Assembly (NCBI RefSeq): GCF_000719095.1 | Contig: NZ_JOEH01000004.1 | Span: 62,001 to 126,000, forward strand | Length of the DNA: 64,000 nucleotides | From: Streptacidiphilus jeojiense | GTDB taxonomy: Bacteria; Actinomycetota; Actinomycetes; Streptomycetales; Streptomycetaceae | Reading direction: 5' to 3' | Shown: piece after piece, positions 17,303-28,752 of the stretch | How positions within the stretch are numbered: position 1 is the stretch's first letter | How the letters are laid out: every line of letters begins with the position of its first letter | The notes under the pieces: generated by a model | Databases searched by the model: none | Told to the model about the DNA's origin: nothing | Seen by the model: only the letters and a program-made list of their open reading frames with translations | Translations under genes and position numbers: made by a program

Positions 17303-19048
17303 TCAGTCCGCGGACCGCTGCTGCGCCGGCACCCTGGCCGGATCCGCCGGGCCGGCGTCGGCACGTCCGCCGTCGGGACGTCCGGCATTGGCACGTCCAG
17401 CGTCAGGACGTCCGCCGTCGGGGCGTCCGCGTGCGGGCAGCACTCCGGGCGACGCGGTCGCGGGCCCGGCGGAGGCGCTGCGGTGGGTACCGTCGCCCGG
17501 TTCGGGGGCGGCCGACTCGCGGCGCCCCCGCGCGCCCGCCTCCGTTCGGCCGTCCTCCGTCGCGGCGTGGTCGGTCGGGTCCGGGCGTCCGCCCCGTGGC
17601 CGCGCGCCGACCCGACCGGTACGCGACGTCCGGGCCTGGGCCGGGACCCGGCCCTGGTCGGCGCGGGCGTCCGGGGCCGCCGGGTTCGGGCCCTGCGGTC
17701 CGGGCTGGGGAGCGGGCATGGTCGTGCCGCCCTCCTCCGCGGTGAACGGCGGCAGGCCGCCGAGGCCGCCCAGTCCGACGGCCGCCACCGAGGGCGCGGT
17801 GGCGCCGTCGGCGGCACCGGGCTGCGGGCGGCGGGCCCGGAACGCGGTCCGGTAGACGGCCGGGGACATCCCCAACTGCCGCCGGAAGTGACCGCGCAGC
17901 GCCACCGGCGAGCGGAAGCCGCAGCGCCGGGCCACCTCGTCCACGGACGCCTCGGTGGTCTCCAGCAGCCGCTGCGCCTGCAGCACGCGCTGCGAGATCA
18001 GCCACTGCAGTGGGGCGCTCCCCGTGAGGGAGCGGAACCGGCGGTCGAAGGTGCGCCGGCTCATGTAGGCGCGGGCGGCCAGGGCCTCGACGTCGAACTG
18101 CTTGGAGAGGTTGTCCAGGGCCCAGGTCACGACCTCGGCGAGCGGGTCGTTGCCGATTTCCTCAGGTAAAGACCGGTCGATGTACTGGGCCTGTCCTCCG
18201 GAACGACGGGCCGGGACGACGAGTCGGCGGGCCAGCGCGGCGGCCGCCTCGGCGCCGTGGTCGGTCCGCACCACGTGCAGGCAGAGGTCGATCCCGGCGG
18301 CGGTACCGGCGCTGGTGAGCACGTCGCCGTCGTCGATGAACAGTTCCCTGGGGTCGACCTGGACCTGCGGGTAGCGCTTGGCGAGGGTGGGCGCGTACAT
18401 CCAGTGGGTGGTGGCGGGCCGTCCGTCGAGCAGTCCGGCTGCGGCGAGGACGAAGGCGCCGGTGCACAGGCCGATGATCCGGGCGCCCTCCTGGTGGGCC
18501 TTGCGCAGGGCTGCGAGCGCCTCCGGCGGCGGGAGTTGGGCGGCGGAGCGCCAGGCGGGCACGACCACGGTGCCGGCCCTGGCGAGGGACTCCAGGCCGT
18601 GCGGCGCGGTCATGGTCAGCCCGCCGGTGGTGGCCAGCGGACCCTCCTCGCCGGCGCAGACCAGCAGCCGGTAGCGGGGGACGCCGGCGTCCTGGCGATC
18701 GACGCCGAAGACCGAGAGCGGGATGGAGCTCTCGAAGATCGGGGCACCGCTGAACAGCAGCACCGCGACGATCTCGGGGCGGCGCCGACCGGAGAGCTTG
18801 CGGGCCGCGCCGGCCGGGGCCGGAGCCGCCGGCTCTCCGCTGCCGCCGCCCGGCGGGGCTGTTTCGACGCCCGGGCCCGGGGCGCTGCCGCGGGCATGGG
18901 GGGAGACCGAGCCGTCCGCTGACGCGGCGTTCCTGCTGACCCTGCTCAAGGCGCTCCGGCCCCCCTCGGTCGTGTGTCTGCCCGACGTGGCTGGTGAGTC
19001 GTGCGGAGTCCCCGGTCGACCTCCGGGGCTGCCGTCCGCACGGTCCAC
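17303..19048 (-). CDS. adpA: Pleiotropic developmental regulator AdpA (AraC/XylS type)
   Basis: A 581-residue AdpA orthologue, master activator of morphological and secondary-metabolite genes. RKLSGRRRPEIVAVLLFSG (from residue 83) starts the DJ-1/PfpI-like dimerisation domain, with GLCTGAFVLAAAGLLDG near 195. The C-terminal AraC domain has two HTHs: LAARAYMSRRTFDRRFRSL and VDEVARRCGFRSPVALRGHF. Leu294 in RSLPEE is a TTA codon (18169-18167), the conserved bldA-dependent site. Known AdpA proteins are about 400 residues; this one has roughly 75 extra N-terminal residues and a long low-complexity C-terminal tail with pentapeptide repeats. The GTG start is the only frame-consistent one I found; its ribosome binding site is weak, so the N-terminus is uncertain. 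The orn gene follows. Confidence 0.94.
   Translation of the reverse strand: MDRADGSPGGRPGTPHDSPATSGRHTTEGGRSALSRVSRNAASADGSVSPHARGSAPGPGVETAPPGGGSGEPAAPAPAGAARKLSGRRRPEIVAVLLFSGAPIFESSIPLSVFGVDRQDAGVPRYRLLVCAGEEGPLATTGGLTMTAPHGLESLARAGTVVVPAWRSAAQLPPPEALAALRKAHQEGARIIGLCTGAFVLAAAGLLDGRPATTHWMYAPTLAKRYPQVQVDPRELFIDDGDVLTSAGTAAGIDLCLHVVRTDHGAEAAAALARRLVVPARRSGGQAQYIDRSLPEEIGNDPLAEVVTWALDNLSKQFDVEALAARAYMSRRTFDRRFRSLTGSAPLQWLISQRVLQAQRLLETTEASVDEVARRCGFRSPVALRGHFRRQLGMSPAVYRTAFRARRPQPGAADGATAPSVAAVGLGGLGGLPPFTAEEGGTTMPAPQPGPQGPNPAAPDARADQGRVPAQARTSRTGRVGARPRGGRPDPTDHAATEDGRTEAGARGRRESAAPEPGDGTHRSASAGPATASPGVLPARGRPDGGRPDAGRANAGRPDGGRADAGPADPARVPAQQRSAD
17342..17425 (-). repeat. 15-bp repeats encoding AdpA C-terminal pentapeptides
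   Basis: Residues 542-569 of AdpA read as tandem five-residue units of the form R-(P/A)-(D/N)-(G/A)-G, such as RPDGG, RPDAG, RANAG, RPDGG and RADAG. At DNA level they are degenerate 15-bp repeats. This lies well beyond the AraC domain and is likely a disordered, slippage-prone tail. Confidence 0.8.
18167..18169 (-). promoter_or_regulatory. In-frame TTA codon of adpA (bldA-dependent)
   Basis: The codon for Leu294, in the linker between the two AdpA domains, is TTA on the coding strand. It is read only by the bldA tRNA in Streptomyces and lies at the same RSLPEE position as in characterised adpA genes. This is direct sequence evidence for translational control of AdpA by bldA. Confidence 0.92.
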
Positions 19049-19551
19049 GCCTGCGACGTCATGGTTGTCCGGTCCTGTGCTGCACTTCGCGGCCCCCCGC
19101 TCTTGCCAAGATCGAATCTACTGGGTCCAGGGTTGCTGGTGCGACAAGTTCACCATCCGACGCTATGTCGATAAGGCAATTTGGCGTGAAGCATTCGATC
19201 ACCGAGAGTGGCATCCACCGGCGCCCCGGGGAAGAGGGCGTGTCAGGCACTGGCCAGTTGTCGCACGGGTGCCCGCCCGCCCTGGGAGATTCCGCTGCTC
19301 AGCCGGTGCGTCTGGGCTGCGGCGAAGCGCAATCAGGATGGGGCGTCCTGAAGTTGACCGAAAAACAGCCATCGGGAGCACGAGAGGGTGCACGGAGGTG
19401 CGTGGGGCGCGCATGGGGCGCATGGATCGGCGTCAGCGGCGCCCCATGCGCGGTGAAACCGCCGAACCGGCCGAACCGGAAGGCCAACGGCCCGGCCACG
19501 GTGCTGATCCGGGATGATCCGGATCGCCGGAGCGGCGGATAGCATCGGCCG
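19049..19551. other. 503-bp upstream region of adpA
   Basis: No gene is supported between the divergent adpA and the GNAT gene. The part at 19090-19220 is visibly less GC-rich than the surroundings. Long untranslated upstream regions with several regulator sites are normal for adpA. One near-match to the AdpA box TGGCSNGWWY (TGGCGTGAAG, 19182-19191, nine of ten) is visible but could be chance. Confidence 0.5.
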
Positions 19552-20448
19552 ATGGAGCCTCGCAGTCGCCTCGAACTGGCCAATGACAACGCGGCCGGGC
19601 AGTGGCTGGCACTCGCCGGCGTCGAGGGCTGGGAGACCCGCAGCGGGACCGGCTGGGCCGCGGTCCGCTGCGGGGACGGTACCGGCAACGCGCACCAGGT
19701 CCAACTCACCCGGGCGCCGGCGGACGCCGCGGAGTTGACCGGGCAGTTGGTCGCGCTGTTCCGCGAGTGGGACACCCGTTGGCTCTCCCTGGTCGACCCC
19801 TACGGTGCGGTCGACCTCTCGCGCTTCGGCTGCGAGCGGACCCTGCCGACGCCGGTGATGGTCCGTGACCCCGGGCCGGTGCCGTCGCGTCCGGGGGGAC
19901 GGCGCGCAGCGGCCGGCGGGGCGGTGGGGCCGACGGCGGTCGAGGAAGTGGCCGTCGCGGCAGTGGTGGTCGGGCCGGAGGCGGGCGGGGCGGCAGTGGT
20001 CGGGGCGGTGGAGGTCGTGGAGGCCGCCACGGAGGGCGAACTCGCCGATGTGGAGCGGGTGGTGGTCGAGGGCTTCCCGGTCGCCCCGAGGCTGCCCTGG
20101 CGGCGCGGAGCGACCTTCCCCGCGGGCTGGGACGTCCTGGCCGGGCGCCGCTCCTGGCTGGCACGGCTCCGGGGTGAACCGGTCGGCGCCTGCGTCTCCT
20201 GGGACGACGGCGCCTCGGTGGGTGTGTACTGGGTGGCGGTCCTGCCCGAGCACCGCTCCCGTGGGATCGCCAGGGAACTGATGGCGGCGGTGCTGCGGGC
20301 CCACCCGGACCGTCCGGCCGTGCTCAGCGCCACGCTGCTGGGCGAGCCGCTCTACCGCCGACTGGGCTTCGTCGAGCAAGGGGTGGCCACCTGGTGGCGG
20401 TACCCGGGGACGGGAATGGGCGCCCCCGGGCCGACCGCCGCACCCTGA
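19552..20448 (+). CDS. GNAT-family N-acetyltransferase with N-terminal extension
   Basis: A 298-residue protein. The GNAT fold is in the C-terminal half: VYWVAVLPEHRSRGIARELM holds the acetyl-CoA pyrophosphate-binding R/Q-x-x-G-x-G/A-type loop, and LGEPLYRRLGFVEQGVATWW is the usual closing strand. The N-terminal 110 residues (LELANDNAAGQWLALAG...WDTRWLSLVDPYGAVDLSRFGC) look like a second domain, joined by an Ala/Val/Gly-rich linker at about 115-160. Substrate unknown. The ATG at 19552 lies just after an otherwise gene-free stretch, divergent from adpA. Confidence 0.8.
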   Translation: MEPRSRLELANDNAAGQWLALAGVEGWETRSGTGWAAVRCGDGTGNAHQVQLTRAPADAAELTGQLVALFREWDTRWLSLVDPYGAVDLSRFGCERTLPTPVMVRDPGPVPSRPGGRRAAAGGAVGPTAVEEVAVAAVVVGPEAGGAAVVGAVEVVEAATEGELADVERVVVEGFPVAPRLPWRRGATFPAGWDVLAGRRSWLARLRGEPVGACVSWDDGASVGVYWVAVLPEHRSRGIARELMAAVLRAHPDRPAVLSATLLGEPLYRRLGFVEQGVATWWRYPGTGMGAPGPTAAP

Positions 20449-20528
20449 ACCGCCGCGCACCGACCGGAGACCGGGCCCGGAAGCCGGGCCCGGGGACCCG
20501 GCCCGGGAACCCGGCCCGCGGACACGCC

Positions 20529-21377
20529 TCAGGGTGCCGAGCGTGATCCCGGAAGGGCCCCGGGAAGAACTCCCGGAACTGCCCGGGGCAGCACCCCGGG
20601 CCCTACGGGCCCACCGGACCCCGGCCCGGAGCGGTTCCCGGGGCGGGATCCGGACCGCCAGGAGTAGCCGCGGGGATAGCGCCCCCGGTCGGTCCGGTGC
20701 AGGTCCTCCTCGGCCAGCACCAGGGCCACCGCCTCGGGCAGGTTCCGCGCGGTGAGGGTGGGGCGGTAGCCGGTCTCGCCCCAGGAGCGGCCGTGGTCGA
20801 TCCAGACGCTGCGCATGCCGGACACCGCGGCCCCGGCGATATCGGCCGGGGCGTGGTCGCCGACCATCCAGGCGGAGGCCGTCCAGTCGGCCGCGGTGTC
20901 CATCCCGCAGCGCTCGGCGGCCAGATGGAAGATGCGGGGGTCGGGTTTGGCGCAGCCCGCCTCCTCGGAGACGGTGCAGCCGTCCACGAGTTCGTCCAGC
21001 CCGGTCCGCCGGATCTTGGCCCACTGCTGTTCGGTGGCCCCGTTGGAGACGATCCCGAGGACCCATCCCTCCGTCCGGGCCAGGCGCAGCGCCTCCAGGT
21101 GGTCGGCCGGGCAGGCGATCAGTTCGGTGACAGTGGTCCGGTAGTCCTCCAACAGGTCGTCGATCGGTTCGGAGAGGCCGTAGCGGTCGACCGCCGCCCT
21201 GATGAGCACGGCACGGTCGAGATAGCCACCGCAGTCCAGGGTGGTGAACCAGCGGAGATCACCCGGCGGCAGCGCCCGCTCCGAGAGGAAGCGCATGGCC
21301 CAGCCCTGGAATGCCTGGTTCCGGTTGACCAGGGTGTTGTCGAGGTCGAAGAGCAGCAGGGGTGACATGGGCGGCAT
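20529..21377 (-). CDS. HAD-superfamily phosphatase
   Basis: A 282-residue haloacid-dehalogenase-type hydrolase. Motif I LLFDLDNTLVNR with the nucleophile Asp near residue 10, motif II in VLGIVSNGAT, motif III lysine in EEAGCAKPDPRIF and motif IV WMVGDHAPADI are all present. The cap is helical between motifs I and II. The ATG at 21377 has AAGGA 9 bp upstream; an ATG three codons later is an alternative. The last 55 residues are Gly/Pro/Arg low complexity and probably not part of the fold. Substrate unknown; phosphoglycolate-like or sugar phosphates are typical. Confidence 0.88.
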   Translation of the reverse strand: MPPMSPLLLFDLDNTLVNRNQAFQGWAMRFLSERALPPGDLRWFTTLDCGGYLDRAVLIRAAVDRYGLSEPIDDLLEDYRTTVTELIACPADHLEALRLARTEGWVLGIVSNGATEQQWAKIRRTGLDELVDGCTVSEEAGCAKPDPRIFHLAAERCGMDTAADWTASAWMVGDHAPADIAGAAVSGMRSVWIDHGRSWGETGYRPTLTARNLPEAVALVLAEEDLHRTDRGRYPRGYSWRSGSRPGNRSGPGSGGPVGPGVLPRAVPGVLPGALPGSRSAP

Positions 21378-21883
21378 CGTCTCAATCCTTTGGCATATGC
21401 ACGAGGCATATGGGCTGGACTGACCGAAAAGCGGCCTGCGCACCCATGAGTCCAGGACACCGTGCGACCGGACCCGAGCGGAAGGGCCGTGCAGAAGTCA
21501 ACCGATGTGCGTGGAAGGAACCCGGTATGTGCAGATCAGATAAGCAACAGCTCAGAACCCTGCAGACACCGTTGCACAAGCGCGGCTCCTCAGGCATGCT
21601 CCATGCACGCCCAGGGCGCAGCGCGGACGTGCTGAAGCGCTGCGGCGGCGCGAACGCCTCCGCGTGCGCGTCCGCCGTTAGCGGTAACCGCACGATCCAT
21701 GCGCTCCGTATCTGGGCGCGGACAGATTGTCGCCGTACCCTGGAGGGAAGAGGTCACGCAAGCCGTCACCCGGCCTAATCCGATCAGGATCGGGCGCACC
21801 GTGATGGTTTCCCCGGTCCCACAGTCCCTGGGTGTGACCACGCACCACACCCCGTATCCCACCTCGCCGAAACGACCATCGTC
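21378..21883. other. 506-bp divergent intergenic region
   Basis: Separates the HAD phosphatase (minus) from the universal stress protein (plus). I see no gene. It contains two CATATG hexamers 17 bp apart (near 21396 and 21413) and an 11-bp palindrome GCGGTAACCGC near 21680, but no recognised operator. Confidence 0.4.
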
Positions 21884-22534
21884 ATGGCCGGTTACGACCT
21901 TCCAGAGCCCAGTGAAGGCAACCCGGCGGCGCGCCCCGCGGGGCCGGCGCCGCAGCAACCCAGGCTGCCCTGGCCCAAGTCGAAGTCGTCGAAGTCCGAG
22001 CCATCGAAGAGCCCGGCGCCGAATTCCCTGCCCCCGCCCGCGTCCCCGACGGGATCCACATCCTCCATGCCCAGTTTCGAATTGCAGTCGCAGACTGTCC
22101 GCCCCTGCGATCCGGCGTTCCTGCACGGAGTCGTCGTCGGCTTCGACGGCTCCGTCTCCAGCGAGCGTGCCCTGGCCTACGCCGTCGGCATGGCCCGGCG
22201 TTCCCGGGTCGGCCTGGTGATCGTGCATGTGGCCAACCGGCTTCCCGCCACGGTGTGGGCGGGCTGTGAACCCCCTGTCTTCGTCGACGTCCCGGACCAC
22301 CGCACCGAGGTGCTCGGCCTGGAACTCGCCTGCTCGGACTTCCTGGGTGACGTCCCCTGGGTGCTGGTGGAGCGCGGCGGGGACATCTGCCACGAACTGG
22401 AGGAGGTCGCGCGGGAGTACGCCGCGGACGCCATCGTGGTCGGTGGCACCCACGGCTTCCTGGGCAGGCTCTTCGGCTCGGTGGCCGGCCGGCTGGCGCG
22501 TCGTGCCAACCGACCGGTCGTGGTCATCCCCTGA
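21884..22534 (+). CDS. Universal stress protein (UspA family)
   Basis: A 216-residue protein with one USP domain from about residue 82. VVVGFDGSVSSERALAYAV is the first strand/loop, and GTHGFLGRLFGSVAGRLARRANRPVVVIP near the end matches the ATP-binding G-x2-G-x9-G-S/T motif of nucleotide-binding USPs. The first 75 residues are Pro/Ser/Lys-rich and probably disordered; an internal ATG at 22067 would give a more ordinary length, and neither start has a clear ribosome binding site. In actinobacteria such proteins accompany hypoxia or dormancy responses. It ends 30 bp from the convergent acyl-CoA dehydrogenase gene. Confidence 0.85.
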   Translation: MAGYDLPEPSEGNPAARPAGPAPQQPRLPWPKSKSSKSEPSKSPAPNSLPPPASPTGSTSSMPSFELQSQTVRPCDPAFLHGVVVGFDGSVSSERALAYAVGMARRSRVGLVIVHVANRLPATVWAGCEPPVFVDVPDHRTEVLGLELACSDFLGDVPWVLVERGGDICHELEEVAREYAADAIVVGGTHGFLGRLFGSVAGRLARRANRPVVVIP

Positions 22535-22564
22535 ACTCGTCCTCCTGAACTCGTCCTCCGAGCT

Positions 22565-23752
22565 TCAGGGGCGGCTGTCCTCCATGCCCAACTCGCGGGC
22601 GATGAGCATGCGCTGGACCTCGGAGGTGCCCTCGCCGATCTCCAGGATCTTGCTGTCGCGCCAGAAGCGGGCGACCGGGTACTCGTTCATGAAGCCGTAG
22701 CCGCCGTGGATCTGGGTGGCCTCACGGGCGTTGGTGACCGCGGCTTCGGAGGAGTGCAGCTTGGCGATCGCGGCCTCCTTCTTGAAGCGCTCGCCGGACA
22801 GCAGCCGGGAGGCCGCGTGGTACCAGGCCAGCCGGGAGGTGTGGGCGCGCATCTCCATGTCGGCGATCTTGAACTGGATGGCCTGGTTGGCACCGATGGG
22901 CTTGCCGAAGGCCCGCCGCTGAGCGGCATAGCTGAGTGATTCGTCGACACAGCCCTGGGCCAGGCCGGTGGCCAGGGCGGCGATGGCGATACGGCCCTCG
23001 TCGAGGATGCGGAGGAACTGCGCGTAGCCGCGGCCTGCCTCCCCGAGCAGGTTGGCGGCCGGTACGCGACAGTCGGCGAAGGACAATTCCCTGGTGTCCG
23101 AGGCGTTCCAGCCGACCTTTGAGTACTTCTTGGAAGCCGAGAACCCCGGGGTCCCGGTGGGCACGATGATGGTGGAGATCTCGCGCCGGGTCGAGCCGTC
23201 GGGGTTCTTTTCGCTCGAAAGGGTGAGGGCGGCGACGGTGACCAGACCGGTGATCTCGGTGCCGGCGTTGGTGATGAAGCACTTGGAGCCGTTGATGACC
23301 CACTCGTCGGTGTCCGCGTCGTAGCGCGCGGTGGTGCGGGTGGCCCCGGCGTCCGAACCGCCCTCCGGCTCGGTCAGCCCGAATGCCCCGAGCAGTTCGC
23401 CCGAGCAGAGCCGGGGCAGCCAGGTGCGCTTCTGCTCCTCGGTGCCGTAGCGGTGGATCGGCATGGCGCCCAGCGAGACTGCGGCCTCCAGGGTGATCGC
23501 CACCGACGAGTCCACCCTGGCCAGTTCCTCCAGGACCAGGCAGAGCGCCAGGTAGTCGCCGCCCATGCCGCCGTACTCCTCCGGGAAGGGCAGCCCGAAC
23601 AGGCCCATCCGCCCCATCTCGGCGACGATCTCGTAGGGGAACTCGTCGTGCTCGTAGTACTCGCCGATCTTCGGTGCGACGACGTCGTGGGCGAACTCGG
23701 CGACGGTCCGCCGCAGTTCCTCGTGCTCGGGGGCGAGGCGGTGGTCGAGCAT
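22565..23752 (-). CDS. acdH: Acyl-CoA dehydrogenase (branched/short-chain)
   Basis: A 395-residue FAD-dependent acyl-CoA dehydrogenase. LGAFGLTEPEGGSDAGAT and ATQIHGGYGF are family signatures, and ILEIGEGTSEVQRMLIAREL contains the EGT glutamate equivalent to the MCAD catalytic base. Classical isovaleryl-CoA dehydrogenases usually lack a glutamate at that place, so a broader branched/short-chain specificity is likely. The ATG at 23752 has an AGGAG site. It is the last gene of the leucine-type operon, 53 bp after the HMG-CoA lyase gene. I recall the S. coelicolor counterpart as AcdH, acting in Val/Ile/Leu catabolism. Confidence 0.88.
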   Translation of the reverse strand: MLDHRLAPEHEELRRTVAEFAHDVVAPKIGEYYEHDEFPYEIVAEMGRMGLFGLPFPEEYGGMGGDYLALCLVLEELARVDSSVAITLEAAVSLGAMPIHRYGTEEQKRTWLPRLCSGELLGAFGLTEPEGGSDAGATRTTARYDADTDEWVINGSKCFITNAGTEITGLVTVAALTLSSEKNPDGSTRREISTIIVPTGTPGFSASKKYSKVGWNASDTRELSFADCRVPAANLLGEAGRGYAQFLRILDEGRIAIAALATGLAQGCVDESLSYAAQRRAFGKPIGANQAIQFKIADMEMRAHTSRLAWYHAASRLLSGERFKKEAAIAKLHSSEAAVTNAREATQIHGGYGFMNEYPVARFWRDSKILEIGEGTSEVQRMLIARELGMEDSRP

Positions 23753-23805
23753 CGTGGTCTCCTGAGGGTGTGGAGAAGGTGGGACGGGCCCGCGGGATGT
23801 GCGGG

Positions 23806-24800
23806 TCAGCCGGTGAGCGCGCGGACGGCGCGGGAGGGGCTGGGACGGCCGAGTTCCCCGGCCAGCCAGGCGCTGGTCGCGGCCAGCGCGTCGAGGTCGA
23901 CACCGGTCTCGATGCCGAGTCCGTGCAGCATCCAGACCAGGTCCTCGGTGGCCAGGTTGCCGGTGGCGCTCTTGGCGTAGGGGCAGCCGCCCAGCCCTCC
24001 GGCCGAGGCGTCGACGGTGCGGACCCCGCCCTGCAGCGCGGCCAGGGTGTTGGCCAGGGCCTGCCCGTAGGTGTCGTGGAAGTGCACGGCCAGCCGTTCG
24101 GGACCGACGCCCCGGTCGGCGAACGCCGCCAGCAGTGCCGCCACCTGGCCCGGCGTGCCGGTGCCGATGGTGTCGCCGAGGCTCAGTTCGGTGCTGCCGA
24201 GCTCCAGCAGCGCGCAGCCCACCGAGACCACCTGGTCGATCGGCACCGAGCCCTCCCAGGGGTCGCCGAAGGCCATCGACACATAGCTGCGGACCGGGAC
24301 CCCGGCCTCCGTCGCGCGCCGCACCACCGGGGCGAACATCTCCAGCGACTCCGCGACGCCGCGGTTGAGGTTGCGTCGGGCGAAGCTCTCGGTGGCGCTG
24401 GCGAAGACCGCGATGTCGCCGACGCCGTTGGCCAGTGCGCGGTCCAGGCCGCGCTCGTTGGGCACCAGCACCGGCAGCCGCAGCCCCGGATACTTCGCCG
24501 GCAGCTCCGCCAGCTGCGGGAACAGCTCCTCGGCGTCGGCCAGTTGGGGCACCCACTTCGGGTGCACAAAGCTGGCCACCTCGATGGTGCGCAGCCCGGC
24601 GGCGGCCAGCCTGGCGATGAACTCGGCCTTGACGGCGACCGGCAGGGTGGCCTTCTCGTTCTGCAGGCCGTCGCGCGGGCCGACCTCGTGGATCCGCACG
24701 CTCGCGGGCAGTCCGCCCAGCGGCACCCGGTCGGGCAGTCCCAGCTGAGTGACGGTGGGTTCGGCGGGTTCCGGCTGCGTGGTCGTCGGCTCCGGGCTGG

Positions 24801-24804
<4 letters not shown>
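23806..24804 (-). CDS. hmgL: Hydroxymethylglutaryl-CoA lyase
   Basis: A 332-residue DRE-TIM metallolyase that splits HMG-CoA to acetyl-CoA and acetoacetate, the last leucine degradation step. VRIHEVGPRDGLQNEKA carries the divalent-metal aspartate and the general R-D-x-x-Q motif; VHFHDTYGQAL supplies the metal histidines; GGLGGCPYAKSATGN contains the catalytic cysteine loop. The ATG at 24804 overlaps the stop of the biotin carboxylase gene by 4 bp (ATGA), indicating translational coupling. The N-terminal 30 residues are Pro/Glu/Thr-rich and not conserved. Confidence 0.92.
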
Positions 24805-26969
<2,165 letters not shown>

Positions 26970-26998
26970 GGGGATGATCCTCCGTCAGATGCTGTCGG

Positions 26999-28657
26999 TC
27001 ACATGCGAAAGACGCCGTAGGGGCGGGGCTCCGGCAGCGGGGCGTTGGCGCAGGCGCTGAGGGCCAGGCCGAGCACGGTCCTGGTGTCCAGTGGGTCGAT
27101 GATGCCGTCGTCCCAGAGCCGGGCGGTGGCGTAGTAGGCGTTGCCCTGCTGCTCGTACTGGTCCCGGACCGGGCGGCGGAACTCCTCCTCGGCCTCGGCC
27201 GACCACTCCTCGCCGCGCAGCTCCAGCTGGTCCCGCCGGACCGTGGCGAGCACCGAGGCGGCCTGTTCGCCGCCCATCACCGAGATCTTGGCCCCCGGCC
27301 ACATCCACAGGAAGCGGGGTGAGTAGGCCCGGCCGCACATCGAGTAGTTGCCGGCGCCGTAGGAGCCGCCGACCACCACCGTCAGTTTGGGCACCCTGGT
27401 CCCGGCCACAGCGGTGACCATCTTGGCGCCGTGCTTGGCGATGCCGCCGGCCTCGTACTGCCGGCCGACCATGAAGCCGGAGATGTTCTGCAGGAAGACC
27501 AGCGGGATGCCGCGCTGGTCGCACAGCTCGATGAAGTGGGCGCCCTTCAGCGCCGACTCGGCGAACAGGATGCCGTTGTTGGCGACGATGCCGACCGGGT
27601 GGCCGTGCAGCCGGGCGAATCCGGTGACCAGGGTGGGCCCGTACTCGGCCTTGAACTCGGCGAAGCGGCTGCCGTCGACCAGCCGGGCGATCACCTCGCG
27701 GACGTCGTAGGGGGTGCGCGGGTCGGCGGGCACCGCACCGTACAGTCCGCCCGGGTCGACGGCCGGCTCCTCGACCGGAAGCACCGGCCAGGGGCGCGGT
27801 GCGCGCGGGCCCAGGCCGGCGATCATGGTGCGGAGCATCGCCAGGGCGTGGGTGTCGTTCTCGGCCAGTTGGTCGGTCACGCCCGAGGTCCGGGCGTGCA
27901 GTTCGCCGCCGCCCAGCTCCTCCGCGGTGACCACCTCGCCGGTGGCGGCCTTCACCAGCGGGGGGCCGCCGAGGAAGATGGTGCCCTGGTTGCGGACGAT
28001 CACGGCCTGGTCGCTCATGGCCGGGACGTAGGCGCCGCCCGCGGTGCAGGAGCCCAGTACCGCGGCGAGCTGGGGGATGCCGGCGGCGGACAGCCGGGCC
28101 TGGTTGTAGAAGATCCGGCCGAAGTGGTCCCGGTCTGGGAAGACCTCGTCCTGCATCGGCAGGAAGGCGCCGCCGGAGTCCACCAGGTAGACGCAGGGGA
28201 GCCGGTTGTCCTGGGCGACCTCCTGGGCGCGCAGGTGCTTCTTCACCGTCATGGGGTAGTAGGTGCCGCCTTTGACCGTGGCGTCGTTGGCGACCACCAC
28301 CACCTCCCGGCTGGCCACCCGCCCCACACCGGTGATCAGCCCGGCGGCGGGGGCGTCGCCGCCGTAGAGGCCGTCGGCGGCCAGCGGCGAGAGCTCCAGG
28401 AACGGCGATCCGGGGTCGAGCAGGGTGTCCACGCGGTCACGCGGCAGCAGCTTGCCCCGTGCGGTGTGGCGGTCCCTGGCCCGGGCGCCGCCGCCCTGGG
28501 CGGCGCCGGCGATCCGGGTCCGCAGCTCGGCGACCAGCGCCTGCTGGGCCTCGGAGTTGGCCCGGAACGTCTCGGACGCCGGGTCCACGGCGGTGCCGAG
28601 GACCGGCGCCGGGGCAGCGGCACCCGGCACGGTCGCCGCTGCGGTCGCGGGTGTCAT
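26999..28657 (-). CDS. Acyl-CoA carboxylase beta subunit (carboxyltransferase, methylcrotonyl type)
   Basis: A 552-residue carboxyltransferase that moves carboxyl from biotin to the acyl-Co[37 protein letters not shown], read as a block at about 55-90, is typical of 3-methylcrotonyl-CoA carboxylase beta chains, as are [20 protein letters not shown] and [16 protein letters not shown]. The C-terminal half holds [20 protein letters not shown] and [20 protein letters not shown]. The ATG at 28657 has AAGGAG at 9-bp spacing; a GTG two codons earlier lies too close to that site. First gene of the operon, divergent from the TetR gene. Confidence 0.93.
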   Translation of the reverse strand: MTPATAAATVPGAAAPAPVLGTAVDPASETFRANSEAQQALVAELRTRIAGAAQGGGARARDRHTARGKLLPRDRVDTLLDPGSPFLELSPLAADGLYGGDAPAAGLITGVGRVASREVVVVANDATVKGGTYYPMTVKKHLRAQEVAQDNRLPCVYLVDSGGAFLPMQDEVFPDRDHFGRIFYNQARLSAAGIPQLAAVLGSCTAGGAYVPAMSDQAVIVRNQGTIFLGGPPLVKAATGEVVTAEELGGGELHARTSGVTDQLAENDTHALAMLRTMIAGLGPRAPRPWPVLPVEEPAVDPGGLYGAVPADPRTPYDVREVIARLVDGSRFAEFKAEYGPTLVTGFARLHGHPVGIVANNGILFAESALKGAHFIELCDQRGIPLVFLQNISGFMVGRQYEAGGIAKHGAKMVTAVAGTRVPKLTVVVGGSYGAGNYSMCGRAYSPRFLWMWPGAKISVMGGEQAASVLATVRRDQLELRGEEWSAEAEEEFRRPVRDQYEQQGNAYYATARLWDDGIIDPLDTRTVLGLALSACANAPLPEPRPYGVFRM

Positions 28658-28687
28658 GGCCACGAGCTCCTTTGCTCACCGGCGCAT

Positions 28688-28732
28688 GTTAACGACTGTT
28701 AACAGCACTGGCCAGGTTAACGACCTCTAACC
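28688..28732. promoter_or_regulatory. Paired TetR-type operators between the leucine operon and its regulator
   Basis: GTTAACGACTGTTAAC (28688-28703) and GGTTAACGACCTCTAACC (28715-28732) are two similar palindromic elements with a shared direct repeat GTTAACGAC, 28 bp apart. They fill the 95-bp divergent space and are AT-rich for this genome. The TetR protein encoded at 28753 is the natural candidate ligand. Confidence 0.72.
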
Positions 28733-28752
28733 CCGCTGTCTAGGATGATGGG

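Noticed and set aside
18616..18897. Alternative ATG frame inside the adpA N-terminus
   Set aside because: It is out of frame with the AdpA domains and its translation is arginine/alanine-rich noise.
19182..19191. AdpA autoregulatory box upstream of adpA
   Set aside because: TGGCGTGAAG matches TGGCSNGWWY at nine of ten positions, but such degenerate matches arise often by chance, so it is not listed as a site.
22565..23752. Naming the dehydrogenase isovaleryl-CoA dehydrogenase
   Set aside because: The MCAD-type EGT glutamate is present, which isovaleryl-CoA dehydrogenases generally lack; a broader name is safer.
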